Under the pieces are notes generated by a model that did no database searches, was not told the origin of the DNA, and was given only the letters and a program-made list of their open reading frames with translations. This document shows, one piece after another, positions 40,112 through 48,047 of a stretch of DNA of 48,144 bases. The position numbers and the translations under genes were made by a program. The stretch's first letter is position 1, and every line of letters begins with the position of its first letter. Source of the DNA: a virus; the IMG/VR virus record IMGVR_UViG_3300031974_002798, positions 1-48,144 of that record. One strand, given 5' to 3'.

Positions 40112-40617
40112 TATTGATTATCCATTTCTTTTCGTTCTCTAGCTTCTTCTTCCATTCGCTGTCTTCTTTCAGCTGCTGATGGAATCTTATCGTACTTACC
40201 CCAATCATAGTTTACAACTTGCATCGATTTGATATTCTCCAATGTGAATGTACGATATGCTGCTTTGAGTTTCTTTTCTGTTTTGATTTCTGATGTATAA
40301 AATGCCTTTGATTGTTCATTGATTTGAATCTTTGCAACATCCAATCTTTTTACTTTTGGCGTATTCGACATCACCTCATTATATATCTTTGAAATCTCCC
40401 TCAACTTTTGTGGTGGTATTGCATCCAATGACAAACCATGTAATTTACCTTCGGATGTATTAGGCCACTTAGGTTGAAGTACAAACACCAAATATGGTTT
40501 TGTAGCAGTATCTAACTTATACTTAATCTTTAAAACCATACCCCTTTCGATTTTGGTTCTAGTAATCTGAGTAGGGTCTGTTGTTCTTCTTAAATGTGTA
40601 TTGTAGAATCCCGCCAT
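40111..40617 (-). CDS. Conserved phage protein of the sugar cluster
   Basis: 168 residues. N-terminus MAGFYNTHLRRTTDPTQITR, then YLVFVLQPKW and KLHGLSLDAI: a layout I recognise from uncharacterised proteins of marine phages (GFYNTxLRRTTDPxQ...HGLSLD). The C-terminus is highly charged (RRQRMEEEARERKEM). Role unknown; its position between glycosyltransferases may be incidental. Confidence 0.75.
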   Translation of the reverse strand: MAGFYNTHLRRTTDPTQITRTKIERGMVLKIKYKLDTATKPYLVFVLQPKWPNTSEGKLHGLSLDAIPPQKLREISKIYNEVMSNTPKVKRLDVAKIQINEQSKAFYTSEIKTEKKLKAAYRTFTLENIKSMQVVNYDWGKYDKIPSAAERRQRMEEEARERKEMDNQ

Positions 40618-41963
40618 TACTGAATCTTCTTCAACTTAGGTAACTTCAACTTTGGTGGTTCATTAGTTTGTTCTCCAACCTTCTTTAGTTTGGGTAACTT
40701 CAATCCAACCTGTTGTGGTTGTTGTGGTGTACCACTCATAGTACTCTCATCGAACAACTCACCAATCTTCTCAACCATCTTATCATATGAGAAATTGTCC
40801 TTACTCCACTTTCGATGTTTGCGTGACTTCTCCAAATAGGGTTTGTAGTTATCAAACATATCACGCATAATACCACCTGCCAAATTGTAGTCTGCGGTGA
40901 ACCATTGTGCTTCTTTCAACAAAAACTTATCAGAGGCAGATGGATGTACATTCTCCAAATTACCATTGACTACTGATACAAAGTCATTTTTGATGAAATC
41001 CATATGTCCACTCCAACCACTAACAATCATTGGTTTACCACTAATTGTTGCTTCCAAAAGTGGTCTTCCAAATCCCTCACCCTTAGTGAGTGACACATGA
41101 GCCTTTACCTTTGGGTGATTATACAATGCATTAACCTCCTCATCAGTCAAATCTGAATGGAGTAGGTAAACATTTGGTAACCTTACTGAACCGATTTGAT
41201 TTTTGATATTCTCAATCATCTTTTTCAATCTCACCCTATCCACCAATGCAGTTGAACCACCTGATGTTTTTAGGATGAGTGCGGGTTGGTTAGATTTGTT
41301 TTTGAATGCTTGTAGGAATGTCCAAATCAAACCACTTACATTCTTTCTATCTTGTCCAAAATCACCTTTCAACCAATGACCTACAAATAAGAATGCAAAC
41401 GATTCTTTGACATCTTTGAGTACATCATTGATTCTTTCCTCTGATGGTGCTTTCTCATTGTAGATATCCAAATTGATTCCTTCGAACAGAACTTCAATAG
41501 GTACATTACACTTTAACTGACCTACCAACTGATTTGTCTTCTCATCTTTCTTATCATATGTGGTGTTCATAATCACATCCTTTGTGAATTGTGATGATAC
41601 GACAACCTTATTCATACGATTGATACCCTCCAAGCATTCAGGTGGCATGATGGTGGTTTCTACACCAGCAGTCATTCCGATGTTGTATCTACCAACAGGT
41701 TGAAACTCATTGGGTACAGTTATCTGAATCCATAAATCAGGTTGTTGTTGTAACTGACCTACAATTACTCTTGATAGTAAGTCATCATCAACACCTTCTT
41801 TGAGTGCATCCATCGCAGTTTGTCCCCATCTCTGAGAAAGTATTTTGATATCCCAATCTGGTTTGGATTTAATCAACCCCCTCACAAAATCTCTACTCCG
41901 TGCCCCATAACCACTCCTCGTTGAGATGGGACAACTAATTACACATAACTTTACACTTTCCAT
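40617..41963 (-). CDS. GT4-like glycosyltransferase with repeated basic tail
   Basis: 448 residues. GT-B fold: N-terminal CPISTRSGYGARSRDFV, and a C-terminal Rossmann with VSLTKGEGFGRPLLEATISG and KPMIVSGWSGHMDF, the E-x7-E sugar-nucleotide site of GT4. The last 30 residues contain LKLPKLKK twice, separated by a linker, an unusual repeated basic tail. Its start overlaps the upstream GT4 gene by 13 nt. Confidence 0.85.
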   Translation of the reverse strand: MESVKLCVISCPISTRSGYGARSRDFVRGLIKSKPDWDIKILSQRWGQTAMDALKEGVDDDLLSRVIVGQLQQQPDLWIQITVPNEFQPVGRYNIGMTAGVETTIMPPECLEGINRMNKVVVSSQFTKDVIMNTTYDKKDEKTNQLVGQLKCNVPIEVLFEGINLDIYNEKAPSEERINDVLKDVKESFAFLFVGHWLKGDFGQDRKNVSGLIWTFLQAFKNKSNQPALILKTSGGSTALVDRVRLKKMIENIKNQIGSVRLPNVYLLHSDLTDEEVNALYNHPKVKAHVSLTKGEGFGRPLLEATISGKPMIVSGWSGHMDFIKNDFVSVVNGNLENVHPSASDKFLLKEAQWFTADYNLAGGIMRDMFDNYKPYLEKSRKHRKWSKDNFSYDKMVEKIGELFDESTMSGTPQQPQQVGLKLPKLKKVGEQTNEPPKLKLPKLKKIQ

Positions 41964-43339
41964 AATTCAACTTTGTTTCTTGGTTTCCAATTATCAAATG
42001 CACCCTCCATATATTCGATGAATCTTTCACCCATAAATCTTGCACTCATTCCACTCTCTTCAGAGTTAACCCACTCTGAACCTTCGATACCACATTCTGT
42101 TCTTCTTTCGGATGGTGTATCATACCATTGCCTCAATGCTTTTGCAGCATCTTCAAATGAACATCTGTCATCAAAAATGTATGGTGTAGGAGGTGAACCT
42201 TGCAGAGAACGATTGGATGGCCAGATTGGATTTACCCAACTACCCCAACTGAGATTCTGTGGTAAGTCTCTCTTATTGTGGAGTGACCCCAAATCAATAT
42301 ATTGTTCTGCGGTAATGTAGTTACCATCGATTGTAAAGTTACATTGGTCTTGCAATCCACCTGTGACATTCACCACGATCGGTGTTCCTGCTTTTACAGA
42401 TTCACAAGTAGCCAAACCGAACCCTTCATTAGATGCCATATTGATTGTAACATCTGATAGGTTGTATAGTACATTTAGGTCATCTGTTGTTAGTTGTGAG
42501 TTGGTGAACTTCACATCATAATCAGGACAAATATTGTTTACGACTTCAGGTAAGTCTGTACCATTTTGGTCTACAGGTTGAGTATGCATCAACAACACAA
42601 CCTTCTTAGCTTCTTCGGTGGTTAGTGTATCACAAAACTCTTTGTATGCTAATATGACATCGCCAGGATTCTTCCTACGAATGTTTCTGTTGTTATAGAG
42701 TACTATAAACTCTTTATTAGATACACCAAACTTAGCTTTCATTTCGGTTACCTTACCATACTCTTCTGAGTCTTTGGTAATTGGTTTGAACTTTTCAGAT
42801 ACACCATGTGGTACATAACCCACCTGCCAATCTTCATAATCCATACCAAACCTCTTCAACACTCTTTTGTTGATACCATAGGTTTGTTTTGAGATAGCCA
42901 TTAACAAATCACAACTACCATAGAATGGTGCGTTCCATTGTGGGTCTGGCAAATCATCCCAAATGTTATAATAGAAGATTGGGATGTGTCTACGAATCTC
43001 ATCTTCCATTGAGTACAACCATCCCCAAAATCTTGGGTCGGTGAAGTGTAAGATTGCATCTGGATTCTCAGCAATCATTATCTGTCGAATCATATCTTGG
43101 TTACCATAACCTGATGTAGGAATAATTCTAACATTTGCGTTATCAATACCTGCCTCTTCGTTTATGGAATCTGATACATCGAAGAACTTACCCTCATCAG
43201 GATGTTTCATCGCAGCTCCGACTTGGAGCCAATCATATTTATGTGCTGTATGTAATACGATTTCCTTTGACATTGTTGCGATACCACTATGTAATCGCAA
43301 ATCATCGGACAACAATACAATCTTTTTTCTTTTACTCAT
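41951..43339 (-). CDS. GT4-like glycosyltransferase
   Basis: 462 residues. GT-B fold: LLSDDLRLHSGIATMSKEIV at the N-terminus, ISKQTYGINKRVLKRFG, VLYNNRNIRRKNPGDVI, and C-terminal MASNEGFGLATCESVKAGTP, the nucleotide-sugar E-x7-E site. It is the first gene of the sugar cluster, behind a possible promoter, and pairs with 40617..41963. Confidence 0.85.
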   Translation of the reverse strand: MSKRKKIVLLSDDLRLHSGIATMSKEIVLHTAHKYDWLQVGAAMKHPDEGKFFDVSDSINEEAGIDNANVRIIPTSGYGNQDMIRQIMIAENPDAILHFTDPRFWGWLYSMEDEIRRHIPIFYYNIWDDLPDPQWNAPFYGSCDLLMAISKQTYGINKRVLKRFGMDYEDWQVGYVPHGVSEKFKPITKDSEEYGKVTEMKAKFGVSNKEFIVLYNNRNIRRKNPGDVILAYKEFCDTLTTEEAKKVVLLMHTQPVDQNGTDLPEVVNNICPDYDVKFTNSQLTTDDLNVLYNLSDVTINMASNEGFGLATCESVKAGTPIVVNVTGGLQDQCNFTIDGNYITAEQYIDLGSLHNKRDLPQNLSWGSWVNPIWPSNRSLQGSPPTPYIFDDRCSFEDAAKALRQWYDTPSERRTECGIEGSEWVNSEESGMSARFMGERFIEYMEGAFDNWKPRNKVELWKV

Positions 43340-43355
43340 TTCAAAACTTATTTAA

Positions 43356-43388
43356 TATAAATATCCGAATAAAATTAATCAATTCAAA
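43356..43388 (-). promoter_or_regulatory. Possible promoter for the sugar cluster
   Basis: Minus-strand TTTG (43385..43388), 21-nt spacer and TATTTATA (43356..43363), 16 nt before the ATG at 43339. It combines the TTTG box with the TATTTATA motif, so it could be a hybrid of the two element types. Confidence 0.45.
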
Positions 43389-43774
43389 TATACAACCTTT
43401 TTTCCGAATCTTACTAACAATCTCTCAAAGTGTTTTTGTTCTGATTCTTTTATGCCACCAAAGTAAAAAATCTTATCTGAGTGTTTTACAACACAATCAT
43501 ACTGATGTAGTATTTGTGTTGGGTGATATGGTTTGTCATAATACTCATCACTCATACCACTATACAGATTTCTTGTGGTATGTGCTGGGTTGTATTCTGT
43601 ATACCTAAGTCCGAACTCTAATGCGTACTTCCTAACCCATTTCTCACAACCATCTTTGTTACCCCTCGTTATGATATTTACACCAACACCTAACTTCTCT
43701 TTGATGTTGAATAAGAAATCTCTTATGTTCCTAACACTATCATACTTCGGAGAACCTATGATTGCTATGTTCAT
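43379..43774 (-). CDS. SLOG-superfamily (YspA/DUF2493-like) protein
   Basis: 131 residues with the start at 43774 (MNIAIIGSPKYDSVRN); a longer frame starting at 43873 is unlikely because it would be almost entirely inside the upstream gene. IIGSPKYDSVRNIRDF, IITRGNKDGCEKWVRKYAL and FYFGG fit the SLOG/DUF2493 Rossmann fold that binds nucleotides or ADP-ribose-like ligands. Ligand unknown. Confidence 0.75.
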   Translation of the reverse strand: MNIAIIGSPKYDSVRNIRDFLFNIKEKLGVGVNIITRGNKDGCEKWVRKYALEFGLRYTEYNPAHTTRNLYSGMSDEYYDKPYHPTQILHQYDCVVKHSDKIFYFGGIKESEQKHFERLLVRFGKKVVYLN

Positions 43775-44255
43775 CTTCTTTAAGTTTGTTCTGTACCTTG
43801 TTCCAATATCTTTTTGTACCACTCTTTTCAGACCACTTCGGCCCACCATTCCATGCTCTTGCGATTTCTTCATATACTCCCTCTTTATGATGATAATTAC
43901 TAACTATATAAAATATCTCAATTGACTTACCTCTATCCCATCTGTCTGATAGATTGTATCTGACATTTGAGTTGGACAACCTAAGTATCCGATTACACTC
44001 CTTCAACATTATGGGTCTAATTTGTAGACACCCAACTGCTTTCTCACTATGATTGTATGCCGAATCGTTACCTGAACTCTCAACCATAATCATAGCATTT
44101 ACCAATGGAGTCAAATCCAAAGAATCCACCACATTGGGTGGTGTAACATCAACAACAACATCCTTTACATTGATTTCAACCATTGGTTCAACCACAGGTT
44201 GTTGTACAGTGTTATACCCCAACATAAATGGGATTATCAGAATCAGCTTTCTCAT
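43740..44255 (-). CDS. Secreted lytic transglycosylase-like protein
   Basis: 171 residues. Signal-peptide-like N-terminus MRKLILIIPFMLGYNTV. The SLT-type core has LVNAMIMVESSGNDSAYNHS with the catalytic Glu, AVGCLQIRPIM and ARAWNGGPK near the C-terminus. It would cleave peptidoglycan. The signal peptide suggests export to the periplasm, either as a lysis component or to aid entry or spread. Separate from the other lysis cassette. Confidence 0.8.
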   Translation of the reverse strand: MRKLILIIPFMLGYNTVQQPVVEPMVEINVKDVVVDVTPPNVVDSLDLTPLVNAMIMVESSGNDSAYNHSEKAVGCLQIRPIMLKECNRILRLSNSNVRYNLSDRWDRGKSIEIFYIVSNYHHKEGVYEEIARAWNGGPKWSEKSGTKRYWNKVQNKLKEDEHSNHRFSEV

Positions 44256-45199
44256 ACCTTATGTCTGTTTTGTTTAGGACACTTATCAAAGTCATTTTTG
44301 AATGGACAGTACTTACAATTCTTATTGTTCTTACCAGCCATAGCAGGAAACTCTGAATCTGTTTTATAACTACCATCCTCATTAAATGCGTTTCGGATGA
44401 AGTCTTCAAAATTTTTGGTTATCTTATTCAGAGTAGGTTTACCATTAGATGGTACGAACTCCTGCACTCTCTTCTGTGCGTACATCATACCCTCCATTAA
44501 CTTCCTCTTTACGATGAAGTACTTTACATCAATCTTATCCAATGGATATCCGAATTGTTCAGATAGGAACTTTTTGTACAACACCAACTGAGCAGTCTTT
44601 GTTTTGTCAGCCTTCTGATATTTGTTCCAACCATTGGTTGAGGTTTTGATGTCCCATATAACCAATTTGTTTTGATATGTATCCTCAAACACCAAGTCTA
44701 AGAATCCCATCATATTGACATTATGTGATTCTATAGCTTTGGCGTAAATCGGTAACTCAATAGCAACCAACTTTAGTTGACGGGTGTTGAAATAATCAAT
44801 TCTATTTTTGGTAATAAAGTTGAGAATCTCAACCCCATCTTCTAAGAACTCTTCCATTTCAGATGGTGTACTGAAATCTCCACCAGTCTGTTGCCTCATC
44901 TTTGTGTATTCTGCAACCATCCCATCATATAACATCTTACCCAAATCTATTTGGGATGCTTCTTTAGGTGATTTATTGTACAGAACATCTAACCAAGTTT
45001 GAAGAGTTTCGTGCATTGCAGTACCAAACACCAAATGTAGTGATGGGTCGAATGAACGATGACCATCCATATAGTTCAACTTCCATTGTTTAGGGCAGTT
45101 GGCGTACATTGTGTATTGGGAGTAAGATACTTTTGAGTCGCCAGGTTGTGGTTCTCTCAATCCAAGTGTAAAGATGTTATTTATCTTACTATCTTTCAT
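44252..45199 (-). CDS. PD-(D/E)XK nuclease with Cas4/AddB-type Fe-S cysteines
   Basis: 315 residues. YSQYTMYANCPKQWK (C35), GTAMHETLQTWLD, MMGFLDLVFED and VIWDIKTS (metal-binding D and D-x-K) have the order of RecB/Cas4-like nucleases. C-terminal C295-x2-C298-x8-C307 with C35 could bind an iron-sulfur cluster. Such exonucleases process DNA ends. The gene lies downstream of replication genes and has its own promoter only 4 nt from the ATG. Alone, with no helicase beside it. Confidence 0.85.
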   Translation of the reverse strand: MKDSKINNIFTLGLREPQPGDSKVSYSQYTMYANCPKQWKLNYMDGHRSFDPSLHLVFGTAMHETLQTWLDVLYNKSPKEASQIDLGKMLYDGMVAEYTKMRQQTGGDFSTPSEMEEFLEDGVEILNFITKNRIDYFNTRQLKLVAIELPIYAKAIESHNVNMMGFLDLVFEDTYQNKLVIWDIKTSTNGWNKYQKADKTKTAQLVLYKKFLSEQFGYPLDKIDVKYFIVKRKLMEGMMYAQKRVQEFVPSNGKPTLNKITKNFEDFIRNAFNEDGSYKTDSEFPAMAGKNNKNCKYCPFKNDFDKCPKQNRHKV

Positions 45200-45203
45200 A
45201 CTA

Positions 45204-45234
45204 CTAATATAAGAATAATATTTGACATATCCAA
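45204..45234 (-). promoter_or_regulatory. Bacteroidetes-type promoter for 44252..45199
   Basis: Minus-strand TTG (45232..45234), 20-nt spacer, TATATTAG (45204..45211). It is only 4 nt from the ATG, suggesting a leaderless mRNA. Confidence 0.6.
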
Positions 45235-45678
45235 CTATTTGTAATAATTTATTTCCACCCCTGCTTCTTTGAACATCTCCAATGAACGAACTGCTGACTC
45301 ATCCCACTTCTTTCCAACTGCACCACCAACACTTTCACAATAGATTGATTTGATACCTGCATTGATGATTCCTCTACAACAATCAGCGCATGGAATCCCA
45401 CAAGTCAAATACATAGTACACCCTTTGGTTGATACACCAATACGAGCTGCATTGTAGATTGCGTTCCGTTCGGCATGTTCAAACCAATAATACTTTTCAG
45501 GTCGTTCTTGCCGTTCTTTGATGTCATCTACGATTCCTCTTGGAAATGAGTTGTATCCTGATGATACAATTTCGTTATCGACACCCACAATGAGAGCTCC
45601 TATTTGGGTTCTCTCATCTTTTGATTTCAGTTTGATTTGGTGTACAATATTTCTAAAGTACTCATGCCAATTCATCAC
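45235..45678 (-). CDS. Deoxycytidylate deaminase
   Basis: 147 residues. Zinc site HAERNAI (His, catalytic Glu) and PCADCCRG (two Cys). Its N-terminal DERTQIGALIVG and the inserted IKERQERPEKYYWFEHAE segment are typical of the dCMP deaminase family, which makes dUMP for dTMP synthesis. Overlaps the upstream gene by 4 nt. No thymidylate synthase is in the window. Confidence 0.9.
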   Translation of the reverse strand: MMNWHEYFRNIVHQIKLKSKDERTQIGALIVGVDNEIVSSGYNSFPRGIVDDIKERQERPEKYYWFEHAERNAIYNAARIGVSTKGCTMYLTCGIPCADCCRGIINAGIKSIYCESVGGAVGKKWDESAVRSLEMFKEAGVEINYYK

Positions 45679-46076
45679 TTAGCCCACTTACCTCTTTGTA
45701 CAATCTGAGCGATTACTCCGTAAACACTCATATCTTCGTAGGTGTCTTGAATACTCTCACCAACCTCATCTGGCTGACCCAACACTACCAATTGTTTTAG
45801 TCGTTGGATTTTGTCATTGAGTCTGAACCAAATGCCTGTAAGTGAAATCTTAATATCATCGGTGGTTTTCAAATCAGTACCTACCGAAATATTATCAGGC
45901 CCATAGTTCCTTTGTTTCTTACAAAAGGTTACATACATCTCATCCATTATGGTTTTGAACTCATCTGTTGTTTGAGGATATACCCTTTCACAATAATCAA
46001 CTGCGGACTCTTCAGTAGGGACAACCCTCTCACCCTTATGTACTACCTTTGTCTTTGATTCTTTAATATTATCCAT
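45675..46076 (-). CDS. DUF1599-like nucleotide-linked protein
   Basis: 133 residues. The pattern FCKKQRNYGPDNISVGTDL, then IWFRLNDKIQRLKQLV and EVGESIQDTYEDMSVYGVI resembles DUF1599 (nucleotide modification-associated domain 1): F-KKxxxYG ... RxxDKxxRLxxL ... ESxxDTxxDxxxY. The acidic residues could bind a nucleotide triphosphate through metal. Adjacent to dCMP deaminase, in agreement with nucleotide metabolism. Confidence 0.75.
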   Translation of the reverse strand: MDNIKESKTKVVHKGERVVPTEESAVDYCERVYPQTTDEFKTIMDEMYVTFCKKQRNYGPDNISVGTDLKTTDDIKISLTGIWFRLNDKIQRLKQLVVLGQPDEVGESIQDTYEDMSVYGVIAQIVQRGKWAK

Positions 46077-46311
46077 TGAGTTGTTGTTTTGGTCTATCGT
46101 GAATGTTTACTCTGAAGTATTTCTCTAATGCAGACAATCTATCGTCTGCGTCAACCAACATTCTCAACGCTTCCTCTGCGTTGTCGTAGAAGTCAGAAGT
46201 AGAGTGGTCACCAATACCAACTGATTTATCCATCAACAACTCCAAACTCAATAGTGCTTTTGCTCTATCAGACTCTGCTGATAGTCTTAACATTTCCGTT
46301 ACTTTACTCAT
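46069..46311 (-). CDS. Hypothetical 80-aa helical protein
   Basis: 80 residues, helical (MSKVTEMLRLSAESDRAKAL...), with a LEKYFRVNIHDRP tail. Overlaps both neighbours by 4-8 nt. Not recognised. Confidence 0.75.
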   Translation of the reverse strand: MSKVTEMLRLSAESDRAKALLSLELLMDKSVGIGDHSTSDFYDNAEEALRMLVDADDRLSALEKYFRVNIHDRPKQQLNG

Positions 46312-46751
46312 TTCAATAACTTTTTAGCTTCTTTTTCGGTTAAACCATATTTCATTAAAATCTTAATTGTATCCTCTTTGGGTAACAATTCTAAGTAGTC
46401 AATGACTTCCCTTTGAGATACACCATACCACGATGATAAGTAACCCAAAAGTTCTTTGTTGTACTTACCTTCCTTCTTACCCTTCACATACTTATCAAAG
46501 CTTTTCTTCTTTGGTAAGAAGTCCAAATACAGATTATAAACATCTTTTGGTGATAGGATACCAATGGTGTATTTCTGAAGAACATTCACAATTGGTAACA
46601 ATGTCATATTCATACTTAACCACCTATTGATTAAGAATGGGGTGAATGATTTCTTATCCATATCGGACAATGATTTCCAAGGCACCTTCTTCTCTTTGAT
46701 ACCACTAAGGTGTTCAAATATAGTTTTTGCTTTGGTTTTCTTTTCACTCAT
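46308..46751 (-). CDS. 62: Clamp-loader small subunit (T4 gp62-like)
   Basis: 147 residues. TIFEHLSGIKEKKVPWKSLS, FLINRWLSMNMTLLPIVN, VYNLYLDFLPKKKSFDKYV and a C-terminal region YGVSQREVIDYLELL match the phage clamp-loader A subunit (gp62 family). With the gp44-like ATPase it would load the sliding clamp. In T4 it follows gene 44 immediately; here a zinc-ribbon gene and a tiny basic gene stand between. Confidence 0.85.
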   Translation of the reverse strand: MSEKKTKAKTIFEHLSGIKEKKVPWKSLSDMDKKSFTPFLINRWLSMNMTLLPIVNVLQKYTIGILSPKDVYNLYLDFLPKKKSFDKYVKGKKEGKYNKELLGYLSSWYGVSQREVIDYLELLPKEDTIKILMKYGLTEKEAKKLLK

Positions 46752-47011
46752 TAGGGTAACAACTCCTTTGGTAAGAACCTTTCTGATACCTCACCACAAT
46801 TTGCACATCTGATTACAGGAATGGGTAACATCGACTTTTGTCCATTCGGTGATTTTACTGCAGGTACTTCTTTGAACATTGTAACCTCTTCAAAAAAGAT
46901 ACTCTCACAATTTTCACATTCTACAGTGTCCAACTTTGTTGGGTCGATATTCATCTGTGGTGCTTGTTGTTGTTGATTCATTCCAATCACCTTTCCTTTT
47001 TCTTTTGCCAT
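46751..47011 (-). CDS. Zinc-ribbon protein in clamp-loader operon
   Basis: 86 residues. ECENCESIFFEEVTMFKEVP and IPVIRCANCGEVSE supply two C-x2-C knuckles, forming a zinc ribbon. The N-terminus is Gln-rich and disordered (MNQQQQAPQ). Similar small proteins occur in phage replication regions. Partner unknown. Confidence 0.8.
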   Translation of the reverse strand: MAKEKGKVIGMNQQQQAPQMNIDPTKLDTVECENCESIFFEEVTMFKEVPAVKSPNGQKSMLPIPVIRCANCGEVSERFLPKELLP

Positions 47012-47014
47012 CTT

Positions 47015-47113
47015 TTATCCTTTTTGTTTTTGTGATTTACGTTTTCTTTTTAGGTTTTTTAATCCTCTTTTTTTTGCAATAATGGCAATCATTTGATTTT
47101 TTACTTTTTTCAT
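47015..47113 (-). CDS. Tiny highly basic protein
   Basis: 32 residues, MKKVKNQMIAIIAKKRGLKN then LKRKRKSQKQKG. Located between the zinc-ribbon gene and the clamp-loader ATPase, with short gaps of a few nt. Too short for homology; the fit to the gap is the main evidence. Confidence 0.55.
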   Translation of the reverse strand: MKKVKNQMIAIIAKKRGLKNLKRKRKSQKQKG

Positions 47114-47117
47114 AATA

Positions 47118-48047
47118 TTATCCTTTTATATCCATTAAAATTTGTAGCATCATTGCCATCACATTGATTTCTTTATCAACTACTGATGCGTCTTGGTACT
47201 GAGCCTCTGCGATTTTGAGGATGACATTACCTACCTTACCACTAGCATACTCATCTACATTATCATATAAGTATCTGTAGAATGGTGTAAAGTCTTTAAC
47301 CTTAGAATCTGCAATAATCTGTCTTATGTTTCTAAATGAATCTTTGAGATTATCGTTTGATTTCAATACACCCAAAACATCATCCATATAGTTTGCCTGA
47401 ATCGTAGATGTTTTATCAATCTTTAGTTCACCACCAATGACTTGTCGTTGTGCTGCATTCAACACTCTACGAATGTCAGGATATCCACTATTCACCAAAA
47501 CCGCCAAATCCTCCATTTGGTAGTTGACCTCTTCACCATCCAAAATGTCTTTCAACCTCATAGCTACCTCTTTTTTAGATGGAGGTGTAATACCGAAGGT
47601 CTGACATCTACTCTGAATGGGGTCGATGATTTTCTCTACATAATTACAAGTCAAAATGAACCTTGTAGTCTTAGAGAATGTTTCCATTAGATTACGGAGT
47701 GCTGCTTGTGCATTTGGAGTCAGATAATCACTTTCATCCAAAATGATAACCTTCCACTTTCGGAATCCCATCGATGATGCAAACCCTCTGATTTTATCTC
47801 TGACCGTATCTACATTGTTTTCATCCGATGCATTGATGTACATAACATCACAATCAATCTGATTAGTGATGATTTTGGCAAGAGTGGTTTTACCAGTACC
47901 TGCCTGCCCATACAATAACAAATGTGGTACATCTTCATTCTCAATGTAAATCTTTACCTTCTCTAAGATATGTTCATTACCAACATACCCTTCCAATGTA
48001 TCGGGTCTATATTTTTCAACCCATAAACTGTGTTCGTTATTGTTCAT
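47118..48047 (-). CDS. 44: Clamp-loader AAA+ ATPase (T4 gp44-like)
   Basis: 309 residues. N-terminal LWVEKYRPDTLEGYVGNE, Walker A GQAGTGKT at 47-54, Walker B VIILDESDY, the SRC arginine finger (QSRCQTF) and sensor 2 region SGYPDIRR. The layout matches T4 gp44 and RFC small subunits: ATP-driven opening and loading of the sliding clamp. Its first base overlaps the last base of the upstream TAA (TAATG). Confidence 0.95.
   Translation of the reverse strand: MNNNEHSLWVEKYRPDTLEGYVGNEHILEKVKIYIENEDVPHLLLYGQAGTGKTTLAKIITNQIDCDVMYINASDENNVDTVRDKIRGFASSMGFRKWKVIILDESDYLTPNAQAALRNLMETFSKTTRFILTCNYVEKIIDPIQSRCQTFGITPPSKKEVAMRLKDILDGEEVNYQMEDLAVLVNSGYPDIRRVLNAAQRQVIGGELKIDKTSTIQANYMDDVLGVLKSNDNLKDSFRNIRQIIADSKVKDFTPFYRYLYDNVDEYASGKVGNVILKIAEAQYQDASVVDKEINVMAMMLQILMDIKG

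Noticed and set aside
43135-43608. 157-codon plus-strand frame
   Set aside because: Crosses a GT4 gene, an intergenic promoter and the SLOG gene; no coding signal of its own.
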